Counted from the stretch's first letter, positions 15,768 to 23,764 are shown. The stretch: DNA of 34,108 bases from Oscillospiraceae bacterium (GCA_021771635.1 JAETOQ010000020.1:1-34108); one strand, 5' to 3'. Notes: generated by a model not told the origin, from the sequence alone. Numbers and translations are program-made.

Positions 15768-16247
15768 GTGGTTCCATTTGGTACCGATGAGACCATCAGC
15801 CGCGTGGTAGAGACATACAGCCCCATGCTGCTGCGGCTGGCCTGCACTCGATTGGACAGCACCGCCGACGCGGAGGACGCCGTACAGGAGACCTTTCTGA
15901 AGCTGCTGACGGCGAAACCCGTGTTTCGGGACGCGGAGCATGAGAAAGCATGGCTGATCCGAACCACCCTTCACCGCGCCAGCGACATCCGGCGCCTGGC
16001 GGAAAAGCGGAACGTCCCCCTGGAAGAAGCGGCCCAGGCGGCCGCACCGGAAGTGGGGAACGGACTGCTGGCCGCCGTGCGGGACCTGCCGGAGAAATAC
16101 AGCGCGGTCATCCACCTCTATTATTACGAGGGCTATTCCATCAAAGAGATCGGGACCATGCTGGGCCTGCCCGCCCCCACGGTGGGCACCCGGCTGGCCC
16201 GCGGCCGGGAGCGGCTGCGGCAGATGCTGAAGGAGGAAGGACTATGA
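15768..16247 (+). CDS. ECF-type RNA polymerase sigma factor
   Basis: 159 residues from a GTG start. Region 2 is visible as YSPMLLRLACTRLDSTADAEDAVQETFLKLL, and region 4 as LPEKYSAVIHLYYYEGYSIKEIGTMLG, then TVGTRLARGRERLRQML. These give -10 and -35 promoter recognition. The GTG at 15768 is preferred over the in-frame GTG at 15741 because AAGGGAG lies 8 bases before it and the longer form has no ribosome binding site. The stop overlaps the start of the next gene (ATGA), so the two are co-translated. ECF factors are normally held back by the protein encoded next to them. Confidence 0.92.
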   Translation: MVPFGTDETISRVVETYSPMLLRLACTRLDSTADAEDAVQETFLKLLTAKPVFRDAEHEKAWLIRTTLHRASDIRRLAEKRNVPLEEAAQAAAPEVGNGLLAAVRDLPEKYSAVIHLYYYEGYSIKEIGTMLGLPAPTVGTRLARGRERLRQMLKEEGL

Positions 16248-17437
16248 ACCGTGAGGAATACCGCAGGGCCTTTGACCAGCTCTCCTTTTCCGCGGACTTT
16301 CAGGAGCGGACGGAAGCCCTGCTGCGCCAGCGCGCCCGCGAACTGGAAAAGGAGAAACCGATGATGCAATTCAAACGTACCAAGAAGATGGCGGTGCTGA
16401 TCGCCGCGTCCGTGGCCGTACTGGCCGTGTCCGTGTCCGCCGCCGTGCTGTGGCTCAGTCCGTCCCAGGTGGCGGAGCAAATGGACGAACCCGCCCTGGC
16501 GGCGGCATTCGAGAGCGACGGCGCGGTCCTGATCGGCGAGACCCGGAACGCCGGGGACTATACCGTGGGCCTGCTGGGCATGGTCGGCGGCAAAGACCTC
16601 GCTGCCTTTGGAGATGAGCTGGAAGAGGACCACACCTATGTGGTGGCCTCCCTGGCCCGCACGGACGGCACAGCGCTGGAGCAGGAGACCTATCAGCCCT
16701 TCCAGTGGACCGTCACCCCCCTGGTGGAGGGCTACCGTGTCAACGCGGTGAACAACTGGACGCTGGACGCCTTCGCACAGTGCAGGGTGATCGACGGCGC
16801 GGCCTACTATATCATGGACATCCAGAACCTGGGGATCTTCGCGGACCACACGGTGTATCTCGCCGTCTATGAGGGGGGCGCGCCCTCCATGGACCTGTTC
16901 TCTATGACCAGGGATGGCGCGATCTCCATGCGTGACAGCGTGGTGGGCACCCTGTTCACCCTGCCCCTGGACAAGAGTCTGGCCGACCCCGCCGCCGCGC
17001 AGGCCCTGGTGGAGTCCACCGGGATCGAGTACACGCCCATCACCGACGAGGAACTGGCGGCCATGGATACGGAGAGACCGGAGGTCGCCATTTCCGGGGA
17101 GGACGGTGAAAAGCTTATCACCATCGGCGGTACTGCGGCTCAGGGTGATGGGGCGATGGAACCCTTCACCGCCGAGTCCTTTGAGGTATATATGGCCGCA
17201 GAGATCGAGCGGATGAAGGGGGAACTGGCCGGCGGCATCCTCTCTCAGGAGACCTACGACAAAACCGCGGCGGAGCTGGAGGAGGTCCTGGCCGGACTGA
17301 AGGACGGCACCATGGCGGCTTTCCTGAGCGGCGGGGACACCCTGGTGACCGGCACCGCTTCCAATGATGACTGTGGGTTCGAGTACAGCAGGACCGGGAA
17401 CGGTACAGTCGGTGTCATCATCACCGACACCAAGTGA
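16244..17437 (+). CDS. Membrane-anchored putative anti-sigma factor
   Basis: 397 residues. A short cytoplasmic segment (1-48, with YRRAFDQLSFSADFQERTEALLRQ) is followed by one membrane helix (49-70) and a large outside domain (71-397) rich in acidic residues and without cysteine pairs typical of enzymes. This layout, and the ATGA overlap with an ECF sigma gene, indicate an anti-sigma role: the inner part would bind the sigma factor and the outer part sense the envelope. The signal is unknown. GGAGG lies 9 bases before the ATG. The outer domain does not match a family I can name. A terminator, split by an inserted repeat element, follows. Confidence 0.75.
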   Translation: MNREEYRRAFDQLSFSADFQERTEALLRQRARELEKEKPMMQFKRTKKMAVLIAASVAVLAVSVSAAVLWLSPSQVAEQMDEPALAAAFESDGAVLIGETRNAGDYTVGLLGMVGGKDLAAFGDELEEDHTYVVASLARTDGTALEQETYQPFQWTVTPLVEGYRVNAVNNWTLDAFAQCRVIDGAAYYIMDIQNLGIFADHTVYLAVYEGGAPSMDLFSMTRDGAISMRDSVVGTLFTLPLDKSLADPAAAQALVESTGIEYTPITDEELAAMDTERPEVAISGEDGEKLITIGGTAAQGDGAMEPFTAESFEVYMAAEIERMKGELAGGILSQETYDKTAAELEEVLAGLKDGTMAAFLSGGDTLVTGTASNDDCGFEYSRTGNGTVGVIITDTK

Positions 17438-17463
17438 ACCGGACGCCAAACGCATAACAGAAG

Positions 17464-17488
17464 GGCGGAGGGGATGTTCCCCTCCGCC
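17464..17488 (+). terminator. Terminator hairpin, left copy (interrupted)
   Basis: GGCGGAGGGG and CCCCTCCGCC pair around ATGTT. Its natural T-tail is missing: the MITE-like element begins at 17489. An identical hairpin with its T-tail intact lies at 17653-17676. Confidence 0.7.
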
Positions 17489-17652
17489 TCAGGCTGTCGA
17501 TAAACCCGAAAAGTCAGGAAAACGGGAAGGAAAGGTGTGCGCGGGAAACCCAGGAAGGGTGTCCTGCGCCATTCAAATCAACAGATTTCAGAACTTTTTA
17601 AAGGTTCTGAAATCTTAAGAAGCTTGTCGAAAAGACTTTTTCGACAAGCTGA
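17489..17652. mobile_element. MITE-like element, 164 bp, copy 1
   Basis: It has no coding capacity. The ends are inverted: TCAGGCTGTCGA (17489-17500) and TCGACAAGCTGA (17641-17652) match at 10 of 12 positions. It is flanked by exact 24-bp direct repeats (17465-17488 and 17653-17676) that are themselves the terminator hairpin. Inside are two hairpins: GATTTCAGAAC/GTTCTGAAATC (17584-17614) and AGCTTGTCGAAAA/TTTTCGACAAGCT (17621-17650). A second copy starts at 33994 and matches closely over its 115 visible bases. No transposase is in the window, so it must be mobilised from elsewhere, if it is active at all. Confidence 0.75.
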
Positions 17653-17684
17653 GCGGAGGGGATGTTCCCCTCCGCCTTCTTTTT
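17653..17684 (+). terminator. Terminator hairpin, right copy, with T-run
   Basis: The same 24-bp hairpin as at 17465-17488, here followed by TTCTTTTT. With AGAAG in front of the left copy, the original uninterrupted terminator would read AGAAG-stem-loop-stem-CTTCTTTTT. Confidence 0.8.
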
Positions 17685-17696
17685 GCACGTTTCCTC

Positions 17697-17743
17697 TTGA
17701 CAAATGGCCTCATAGATGCTATTTGTATTATACAACTAATACA
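17697..17743 (+). promoter_or_regulatory. Promoter and operator-like palindrome of the ABC transporter operon
   Basis: Perfect TTGACA (17697-17702) is followed after 17 bases by TATTTG (17720-17725). Overlapping the -10 region is TGTATTA (17724-17730), a 6-base gap, then TAATACA (17737-17743): a perfect 7-bp inverted repeat. Such sites in front of drug/peptide ABC transporters are often bound by GntR (YtrA-type) or similar small repressors. A related site lies at 20582-20613. Confidence 0.65.
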
Positions 17744-17778
17744 CCAATACAAACATACAAGCTAAGGAGGAGCACACC

Positions 17779-18546
17779 ATGCCGCTGTTAGAGGTACAGC
17801 ATCTGCAAAAAGTGTACACCACCCGCTTCGGCGGACAACAGGTCCAGGCTCTGGCGGATGTGGAATTTTCCGTGGAGCCGGGGGAGTATGTGGCCATCAT
17901 GGGGGAGTCCGGTTCCGGCAAGACGACGCTGCTGAATATCCTGGCAGCCCTGGACCGCCCCACCGCCGGAGAGGTGCTTCTGAACGGCAGGGCCCTGTCC
18001 GATGTCCGGGAGCGGGACCTGGCGGCCTTCCGCCGGGCCCACCTGGGATTTGTGTTCCAGGACTTCAACCTGCTGGACACCTTTTCTCTGCGGGACAACA
18101 TCTTCCTGCCCCTGGTGCTGGCGGGAAAGGCATACGGCGAGATGGACCGCAGGCTGAAGCCCATCGCGGAGCGGCTGGGGATCGCGGATCTGTTGGACAA
18201 ATACCCCTATGAGGTCTCCGGCGGCCAGAAACAGCGGACCGCGGTGGCCCGGGCACTGATCACCGATCCCCAGCTGGTGCTGGCGGACGAACCCACCGGA
18301 GCGCTGGACTCCCGGGCCGCCGACAGCCTGCTGGAGCTGTTCGGGGAGATCAACCGGGCGGGACAGACCATTCTGATGGTCACCCACAGCGTCAGGGCCG
18401 CCAGCCACGCGGGGCGGGTGCTGTTCCTGCGGGACGGCCGGGTGTATCACCAGCTGGACCGGGGGAGCGAGAGCCGGGAGAGCCAGTTCCGCCGGATCTC
18501 CCAGACACTGACGGAGCTGACACAGGGAGGTGGGGCCCATGCGTAA
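17779..18546 (+). CDS. ABC transporter ATP-binding protein (BceA/MacB type)
   Basis: 255 residues. Walker A GESGSGKTT (42-50), Q-loop Gln94 (VFQDFN), signature VSGGQ (146-150), Walker B LVLADE (166-171) and H-loop His203 (VTHS) are all intact. The sequence class (FVFQDFNLLDTFSLRDNI) is that of ATPases paired with FtsX-like permeases, such as BceA, which remove or sense cell-wall-active peptides. AAGGAGGAG precedes the ATG by about 8 bases. The gene overlaps the permease gene by 8 bases. No BceRS-type two-component pair lies next to it, which fits control by the palindrome at the promoter instead. Confidence 0.93.
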   Translation: MPLLEVQHLQKVYTTRFGGQQVQALADVEFSVEPGEYVAIMGESGSGKTTLLNILAALDRPTAGEVLLNGRALSDVRERDLAAFRRAHLGFVFQDFNLLDTFSLRDNIFLPLVLAGKAYGEMDRRLKPIAERLGIADLLDKYPYEVSGGQKQRTAVARALITDPQLVLADEPTGALDSRAADSLLELFGEINRAGQTILMVTHSVRAASHAGRVLFLRDGRVYHQLDRGSESRESQFRRISQTLTELTQGGGAHA

Positions 18547-20503
18547 CGCCGGCTTTTTTCCCCGCCTGGCCCTGGTGAACCTGACGCGAAACAGCAGGTT
18601 TTACGGGCCGTATCTCCTCTCCTGCGGCGCCGTGGCCGCCATGTACTACATCCTGCGCTTTTTGACCTGGAACGAGGTCATCGGCACGGTGCGGGGCGCC
18701 GTGTATCTCCAGGCCATGATGGCCATCGGCTGCTTTGTGGTGTCCCTGTTCTCCGTGGTCATCCTGCTGTACGCCAACAGCTTTGTGATGAAGCGGCGGC
18801 AGCGGGAGCTGGGACTCTACAACATCCTGGGCCTGGAAAAGCGCCACATCGCCGCCATGTGCTTTTGGGAAACGCTGTACTGTGCCGCGGTGTCCATTCT
18901 AGGGGGCGTTCTGGCGGGAGTCCTGCTGTCCAGGGGAATGCTGTGGTGCGCGGTGACGCTGCTGCGGCTGCCGGTGGAGGTCCGCTTTTCCATCAGCGGG
19001 AAAGGGATCCTGGAGACGGCGGCGCTGTTCGGCGGACTGTTCGCCCTGACGCTGGCGTTCAACCTGGTCCGGCTGGGCCGGTCCCGGCCCATCGAGCTTC
19101 TTCGGGGCACCTCCGCCGGAGAGCGGGAGCCGAAGACAAAGCGGCTGCTGGCGGCTGTGGGCGTTCTGACACTGGGGGCGGGCTATTTCATCGCCCTGAC
19201 CACCCACGACCCGGTCCAGGCGCTGGTGAGGTTTTTCCTGGCGGTGCTGTTGGTGATGATCGGCACCTATTGTCTGTTCACCGCCGGTTCCATCGCTCTT
19301 TTGAAGCACCTGCGGGCCAACCGGGCGTTCTATTACCAGACAAGGCACTTCACCGCTGTGTCCGGTCTGCTGTACCGGATGAAGCAGAACGCCGTGGGCC
19401 TTGCCAACATCTGCATCCTGGCCTCCATGGTGCTGGTGACGGTGTCCGGCACGGCGTGCCTGTATCTGGGCATGGAGGACTCCCTGGACCGTATGTATCC
19501 CTACGACGTCGAGGCTGTACAGAACCTGGACCGCCAGCCCGGTGACCCGGCGGAGACGCTGAAGCAGGTCCGGATAACACTGGCGGACACCGGACGTCAT
19601 GCGGAGCATCTGGGATACTACACCCGTGCTTACGCCACGGGTGCCTACGGCGGAAACACCTTTACCTTCCAGCTGGGAGAGGGCGAGACTCTCCGGCTGG
19701 AGCTGGTGTCGGCAGAGGATTACAGCCGTCTGACAGGACAGGATGTGACACTGGCGGAGAACGAGGTCCTGGTTTACACAGGCGGCATGGCCCTGCCGGA
19801 CACCTTTTTCATAGAGGACCGGCAGCTCCAGGTGCGGGAGCGGCTGGCGGACTTCGTGAAATGCGGAGATGGGGTGATGCTCTCCGGAAACGGCGAGATC
19901 CTGGGACTGGTGATGGGTACGAAGGCGCTGGAGGACATCATGTCCCTGGCGCCGGAGGAGTTCTGCCGCCAGTTCCGGGTCCAGATGGACCTGGACGGGA
20001 CGGAGGCGGAGAAGCTGGCCTTTGCCGATACCCTTCAGAAGGCTTCCGGCGGGGACTTCTTGGTAGACAGCCGCCAGGACAACGCCCAGGATCTCTATGC
20101 CATGTACGGCGGATTTCTGTTTACGGGGCTGTTTCTGGGCCTGCTGTTCCTGATGACAACGGTGCTGATCATCTACTATAAGCAGATTTCCGAGGGATAC
20201 GAGGACCAGCGGCGCTATCAGATCATGGGGAAGGTGGGTATGAGCGGCCGGGAGATCCGGGCATCCGTCCACAGCCAGATCCTGCTGGTGTTCTTCCTGC
20301 CGCTGGGGGCGGCGGGCCTGCACATCCTGGCGGCGTTCCAGATGCTGTGCCGCATTCTGGAGCTGTTTGGGCTCAACAATGTGGCCCTGTTCGCCGCCTG
20401 CACGGCTGGGAGCCTGCTGGCATTCGGCGCCATTTATGCCCTGGTGTTTTGCCTGACCGCCCGGACCTATGACCGCATCGTGGGCGGCGCGGCTCTGGCC
20501 TGA
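18539..20503 (+). CDS. FtsX-like ABC transporter permease (BceB type)
   Basis: 654 residues, the size of BceB-like permeases. One N-terminal membrane helix is followed by a group of three near 50-170, then helices near 200-255 and 285-310. A large outside domain covers about 320-520, and the last three helices lie near 535-560, 590-615 and 625-650. The long outer loop before the last helices is the mark of the BceB group, where it contacts the peptide antibiotic. Start at 18539: GGAGG lies 8 bases upstream; an in-frame GTG at 18530 is less likely. Substrate is unknown. No convincing terminator follows (20504-20573). Confidence 0.9.
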   Translation: MRNAGFFPRLALVNLTRNSRFYGPYLLSCGAVAAMYYILRFLTWNEVIGTVRGAVYLQAMMAIGCFVVSLFSVVILLYANSFVMKRRQRELGLYNILGLEKRHIAAMCFWETLYCAAVSILGGVLAGVLLSRGMLWCAVTLLRLPVEVRFSISGKGILETAALFGGLFALTLAFNLVRLGRSRPIELLRGTSAGEREPKTKRLLAAVGVLTLGAGYFIALTTHDPVQALVRFFLAVLLVMIGTYCLFTAGSIALLKHLRANRAFYYQTRHFTAVSGLLYRMKQNAVGLANICILASMVLVTVSGTACLYLGMEDSLDRMYPYDVEAVQNLDRQPGDPAETLKQVRITLADTGRHAEHLGYYTRAYATGAYGGNTFTFQLGEGETLRLELVSAEDYSRLTGQDVTLAENEVLVYTGGMALPDTFFIEDRQLQVRERLADFVKCGDGVMLSGNGEILGLVMGTKALEDIMSLAPEEFCRQFRVQMDLDGTEAEKLAFADTLQKASGGDFLVDSRQDNAQDLYAMYGGFLFTGLFLGLLFLMTTVLIIYYKQISEGYEDQRRYQIMGKVGMSGREIRASVHSQILLVFFLPLGAAGLHILAAFQMLCRILELFGLNNVALFAACTAGSLLAFGAIYALVFCLTARTYDRIVGGAALA

Positions 20504-20573
20504 CGGTGGGGAGAGGTTTCCACGGATGTAATAAAAGCGCCTGTGATACGTCTATAAGATAGAACAGATCCTC

Positions 20574-20613
20574 TTGACAAACTGTATTAACTGTACTATT
20601 ATGATTAATACAG
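20574..20613 (+). promoter_or_regulatory. Promoter with operator-like palindrome, glycosyltransferase operon
   Basis: Perfect TTGACA (20574-20579), a 17-base spacer and TATTAT (20597-20602). A perfect 8-bp inverted repeat CTGTATTA (20582-20589) ... TAATACAG (20606-20613) brackets the spacer and -10 box. The half-site TGTATTA is the same as at the ABC transporter promoter (17724), although the gap is 16 rather than 6 bases. The 90 bases from here to the ATG include another TTGACA (20659) without a good -10. Confidence 0.7.
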
Positions 20614-20703
20614 TCGAGCCAAGAAAAAAATAACGCCGGGTTTGAAGAAATCCATGCGTTGACATCGTATGATAAACAGACGGCAAGAAACGGGGAATGA
20701 CCG

Positions 20704-21882
20704 ATGAAAATTTTGATCACTTCTGATTGGTATAGTCCGGCGGTGAACGGCGTGGTCACCTCGGTAAAAAATCTGCGGCGGGAGCTGGAACGCCGGGGCC
20801 ACAAGGTCCGGGTGCTGACACTGTCCCAGACCACCCGCTCCTGGGAGAAGGACGGCGTGACCTATCTGGGCTCCGTGGCCGCCGGATTGGTGTATCCCGG
20901 CGCCCGCCTGCGGACGGCCCTGGCGGGGAAATGGGTCCGGGAGCTGGTGGCGTGGAGACCCGACGTGGTCCACTCCCAGTGCGAGTTCTCCACCTTCTTC
21001 CTGGCCCGGCGCATCGCGGAGGAGCTGGACGTTCCCCTGGTCCACACCTACCACACCGTCTACGAGGACTACACCCACTATTTCTCCCCCAGCGTCCGCT
21101 TTGGGAAAAAGGCGGTGGCGGTGTTCTCCCGCTGGGTGGCAGGGCAGACGGACTGCCTCATCGCCCCCACGGGAAAGGTGCGGCTCCTGCTGAAAAACTA
21201 CGGCGTGGATAAGCCGGTGTTCGTGGTGCCCTCCGGCATCGACCTGCGGCGTTTCGGCGGAGAGCCGGACCCCTGGCGGATGGCGGTGCTGCGGGCCAGC
21301 CTGAATATCCCCCAGGACCGGCTGGTGCTGGTGTCCGTGGGCCGTCTGGCGGGGGAGAAAAACATCGACGAGCTGCTGCGCATCCGCGCCGCCATGGGAA
21401 ACAGCGCCGTGACGCTCCTGCTGGTGGGCGATGGCCCGGACCGCGCCCGGCTGGAGGGGCTTGCAGCCTCCCTGGGGCTTGCGGCGCCGGATGTGGTATT
21501 TGCCGGACAGGTGGCCCCGGAGCAGGTGGCGGACTGGTATCAGCTGGGGGATCTGTTCGTCAGCGCCTCCACCAGCGAGACACAGGGCCTGACCTATGTG
21601 GAGGCCCTGGCTGCCGGTGTCCCGGCTCTGTGCCGGCTGGACCCCTGCCTGGTGAATGTCATCCGGGACGGGGAAAACGGCTGGCAGTACCGGGACGAGG
21701 CGGATTTTCAAAGGAAGCTGGACTGCTTCCTGGCCCAGCCCCACCGCCGGAAGCAGCTGTCCCAAAATGCCCGGCAGACCGCCGAGGGCTTCTCCGCGGA
21801 GCGCTTTGCGGAGAGCGTGGAGGCAGTGTATCGGGAGCAGATCGCCCGCCGCGCCGGGCAGAAAAGAGAGGTCCCCGCATGA
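20704..21882 (+). CDS. GT4 glycosyltransferase, probable diacylglycerol glucosyltransferase
   Basis: 392 residues, two-Rossmann (GT-B) fold, family GT4. The N-terminus ILITSDWYSPAVNGVVTSVKNL is the acceptor-side loop typical of the monoglucosyl-diacylglycerol synthase group. The C-terminal half has the donor site GRLAGEKNIDELL (about 218-230) and the E-x7-E element in SETQGLTYVEALAAG (about 297-311). It would add a sugar, probably glucose from UDP-glucose, to diacylglycerol on the inner membrane face. The sugar and acceptor are inferred from family resemblance. It is first in a three-gene operon: the next gene overlaps by ATGA, and a second GT4 enzyme follows. Confidence 0.85.
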   Translation: MKILITSDWYSPAVNGVVTSVKNLRRELERRGHKVRVLTLSQTTRSWEKDGVTYLGSVAAGLVYPGARLRTALAGKWVRELVAWRPDVVHSQCEFSTFFLARRIAEELDVPLVHTYHTVYEDYTHYFSPSVRFGKKAVAVFSRWVAGQTDCLIAPTGKVRLLLKNYGVDKPVFVVPSGIDLRRFGGEPDPWRMAVLRASLNIPQDRLVLVSVGRLAGEKNIDELLRIRAAMGNSAVTLLLVGDGPDRARLEGLAASLGLAAPDVVFAGQVAPEQVADWYQLGDLFVSASTSETQGLTYVEALAAGVPALCRLDPCLVNVIRDGENGWQYRDEADFQRKLDCFLAQPHRRKQLSQNARQTAEGFSAERFAESVEAVYREQIARRAGQKREVPA

Positions 21883-22466
21883 CACGGCCTGTTGAAAAGA
21901 CGGTTTTGCGGGCGGTGTCCCTGGCCGGATTTACCGCCTGCGTGCTGGTGGCCATCTGGGGGTGGAGGACGGGAGTCCTGACCTCCCAGGAGCGGCTGCA
22001 GGCTATGGCCGCCAGCCTCGGAATGGCGGGGGCCCTGCTGTTTACCGTGTTCCAGGCGGTGCAGGTGGTGGTGCCCATCCTCCCCGGCGGCCTGGGCTGT
22101 CTGGCGGGGGTGCTGCTGTTCGGCCCGGTATGGGGCTTTACCTACAATTATGTGGGCATCTGCCTCGGTTCCCTGCTGGCCTTCGGTGTGGCGCGAAACT
22201 GCGGCAAGCCCCTGCTGTCCCTGCTGTTTTCGGAAAAGACCATTCAAAAATACAGCCGCTGGACAGAGGAGCGGGACCGCTTTGCCCGCCTGTTCGCCCT
22301 GGCGATCTTTCTGCCGGTGGCGCCGGATGACTTTCTCTGCTATCTGGCGGGGACCACGGAGATGACCTGGCGGCGATACACCGCCATCATCCTGCTGGGC
22401 AAGCCCTTTGCCATTGCGCTGTACAGCTTGGGACTGACGGTGGTCTGGGATCACCTGATCGGATAA
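21879..22466 (+). CDS. TVP38/TMEM64 (DedA-superfamily) membrane protein
   Basis: 195 residues with about five to six hydrophobic segments. The core motif of the VTT/SNARE-associated family is visible: FQAVQVVVPILPGGLGCLAGVLLFGPVWGFTYN, then GSLLAFGVAR. A second half carries FARLFALAIFLPVAPDDFLCYLAGTT. The re-entrant proline/glycine pattern and Asp residues are typical. Members of this superfamily move lipids between membrane leaflets. Lying between two glycolipid-type glycosyltransferases, with an ATGA overlap to the first, it may flip or scramble the glycolipid or its precursor (inference). Confidence 0.88.
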   Translation: MTRPVEKTVLRAVSLAGFTACVLVAIWGWRTGVLTSQERLQAMAASLGMAGALLFTVFQAVQVVVPILPGGLGCLAGVLLFGPVWGFTYNYVGICLGSLLAFGVARNCGKPLLSLLFSEKTIQKYSRWTEERDRFARLFALAIFLPVAPDDFLCYLAGTTEMTWRRYTAIILLGKPFAIALYSLGLTVVWDHLIG

Positions 22467-22476
22467 GGAGACCAAT

Positions 22477-23523
22477 ATGCGGATCTACATCTATCGCGGA
22501 GGCGAGAGGCTGGTGGACAAAAGCGGCGTGGGACAGGCCATCCGCCATCAGGAGGCGTGCCTCCGGCGGGCGGGGATCGCCACCACGGACCGCTGGACGG
22601 CGGATGCATCCGCCATCCATGTGAACACGGTACTGCCGGATTCCGTGGCGGCGGCCCTGGCGGCCCGCCTGCGGGGGCGGAAGGTGATCTGGTACGGCCA
22701 TTCCACCATGGAGGACTTTCGGAACTCCTTCCGGGGCTCCAATTTACTGGCGCCGTTGTTCCGCCGGTGGATCACCTTCTGCTACGGTTTGGGCGACGTG
22801 GTGCTGACGCCCTCCGAATATGCCCGGGACCTGCTGGAGGGCTATGGGCTCAAACGGCCGGTGTACAACATCTCCAACGGTGTCGACACTTCTTATTTCC
22901 GTCCGGATCTGTCCCTGCGGGCATCGTTCCGAAAAAGGTACGGCCTGGGGGAAGGGGAGCAATGCGTCATCTCCGTGGGCCACACCATTGCCCGGAAAGG
23001 ACTGCCGGAGTTTCTGGAGCTGGCCGGCCGGATGCCGGATGTCCGGTTCCTCTGGTTTGGCTGGACAGATCCCCGTCTGCTCCCCGCTGAAATTCGGCAG
23101 GCGATGGAGACGGCTCCCGCCAACGTGCGGTTCCCCGGCTTTGTGGACCGGGAGCGCCTGCGGGAGGCCTACTGCGGTGCGGATGTGTTCGCCTTTTTGA
23201 GCCGCGAGGAGACGGAGGGCATCGTGGTGCTGGAGGCCCTGGCCTGCGGGATCCCCACAGTGGTGCGGGACATTCCGGTGTATCACAGCTGGCTGAAGCA
23301 CGGAGAAAACATATACAAATCGTCGAATTTGGACGAGTTTCAACAGATCGTAATGGGGCTGCTGGACCACTCCCTGCCGGACCTGACACCGGCGGGACGA
23401 AAGGTGGCGGAGGCGCGGAGCCTGGAGGCGGTGGGAGAACGCCTGCGGGAGATCTATCAAAAGGAGCAGATCCTGCCGGCCTCGCGGCCATCCCTGCCGA
23501 AGAGACACGTTGGTGCATTGTAA
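22477..23523 (+). CDS. GT4 glycosyltransferase, probable second step of glycolipid synthesis
   Basis: 348 residues, GT-B fold, family GT4. The start RIYIYRGGERLVDKSGVGQAIRHQ resembles enzymes that add the second sugar to monoglycosyl-diacylglycerol (LafB/DGlcDAG synthase type). The donor half shows SVGHTIARKGLPEFL (about 167-181) and the E-x7-E element in REETEGIVVLEALACG (about 244-259). The acceptor would be the product of the enzyme at 20704. Diglycosyl-diacylglycerol is a membrane lipid and the usual anchor of lipoteichoic acid. The ribosome binding site AAGGAG lies 7 bases before the ATG, ten bases after the previous stop. The last 25 residues are basic and disordered. Confidence 0.82.
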   Translation: MRIYIYRGGERLVDKSGVGQAIRHQEACLRRAGIATTDRWTADASAIHVNTVLPDSVAAALAARLRGRKVIWYGHSTMEDFRNSFRGSNLLAPLFRRWITFCYGLGDVVLTPSEYARDLLEGYGLKRPVYNISNGVDTSYFRPDLSLRASFRKRYGLGEGEQCVISVGHTIARKGLPEFLELAGRMPDVRFLWFGWTDPRLLPAEIRQAMETAPANVRFPGFVDRERLREAYCGADVFAFLSREETEGIVVLEALACGIPTVVRDIPVYHSWLKHGENIYKSSNLDEFQQIVMGLLDHSLPDLTPAGRKVAEARSLEAVGERLREIYQKEQILPASRPSLPKRHVGAL

Positions 23524-23536
23524 TACTGTTTTTTGA

Positions 23537-23677
23537 TAAAAAGGTTTGAAAACCTTTTTATTGCGGCGTTACACGCCGCCGCGCATATAGCGCCAAGAAA
23601 CGTATTGACAACATTCTTGCGGCTGCGCCGCCGGGCCACATTCTGTGGCCCAAATAAAACGGATAAACCGTTTTATT
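23537..23677. repeat. Intergenic element made of consecutive hairpins
   Basis: No coding frame. Hairpins in order: TAAAAAGGTTT/AAACCTTTTTA (23537-23560), GCGGCGT/ACGCCGC (23563-23579), GCGC/GCGC (23581-23593), CAAGAA/TTCTTG (23594-23619), GGGCCACA/TGTGGCCC (23633-23651) and AATAAAACGG/CCGTTTTATT (23653-23677). The first may act as terminator of the glycosyltransferase operon. Such dense alternation of AT- and GC-rich stems resembles dispersed intergenic repeats of the ERIC/REP kind. No second copy is in the window. Confidence 0.55.
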
Positions 23678-23702
23678 AAGAATTCGTATAAAACAGCGCA
23701 AA

Positions 23703-23735
23703 AAGGGCGCACAGCCATCATGGCTGTGCGCCCTT
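23703..23735 (-). terminator. Terminator of the MMPL/GLUG operon
   Basis: Arms AAGGGCGCACAGCCAT and ATGGCTGTGCGCCCTT pair over about 15 bp. On the minus strand a TTTTT run follows directly (23706-23701 side). It ends the leftward transcript 30 bases after the stop at 23765. Confidence 0.85.
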
Positions 23736-23764
23736 GCTGATATTGTGGCCTTGGAGGCCGCCGG

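Noticed and set aside
17464-17676. CRISPR-like repeat pair
   Set aside because: Only two copies of the 24-bp sequence, 164 bases apart; each is a terminator hairpin and no cas genes are present.
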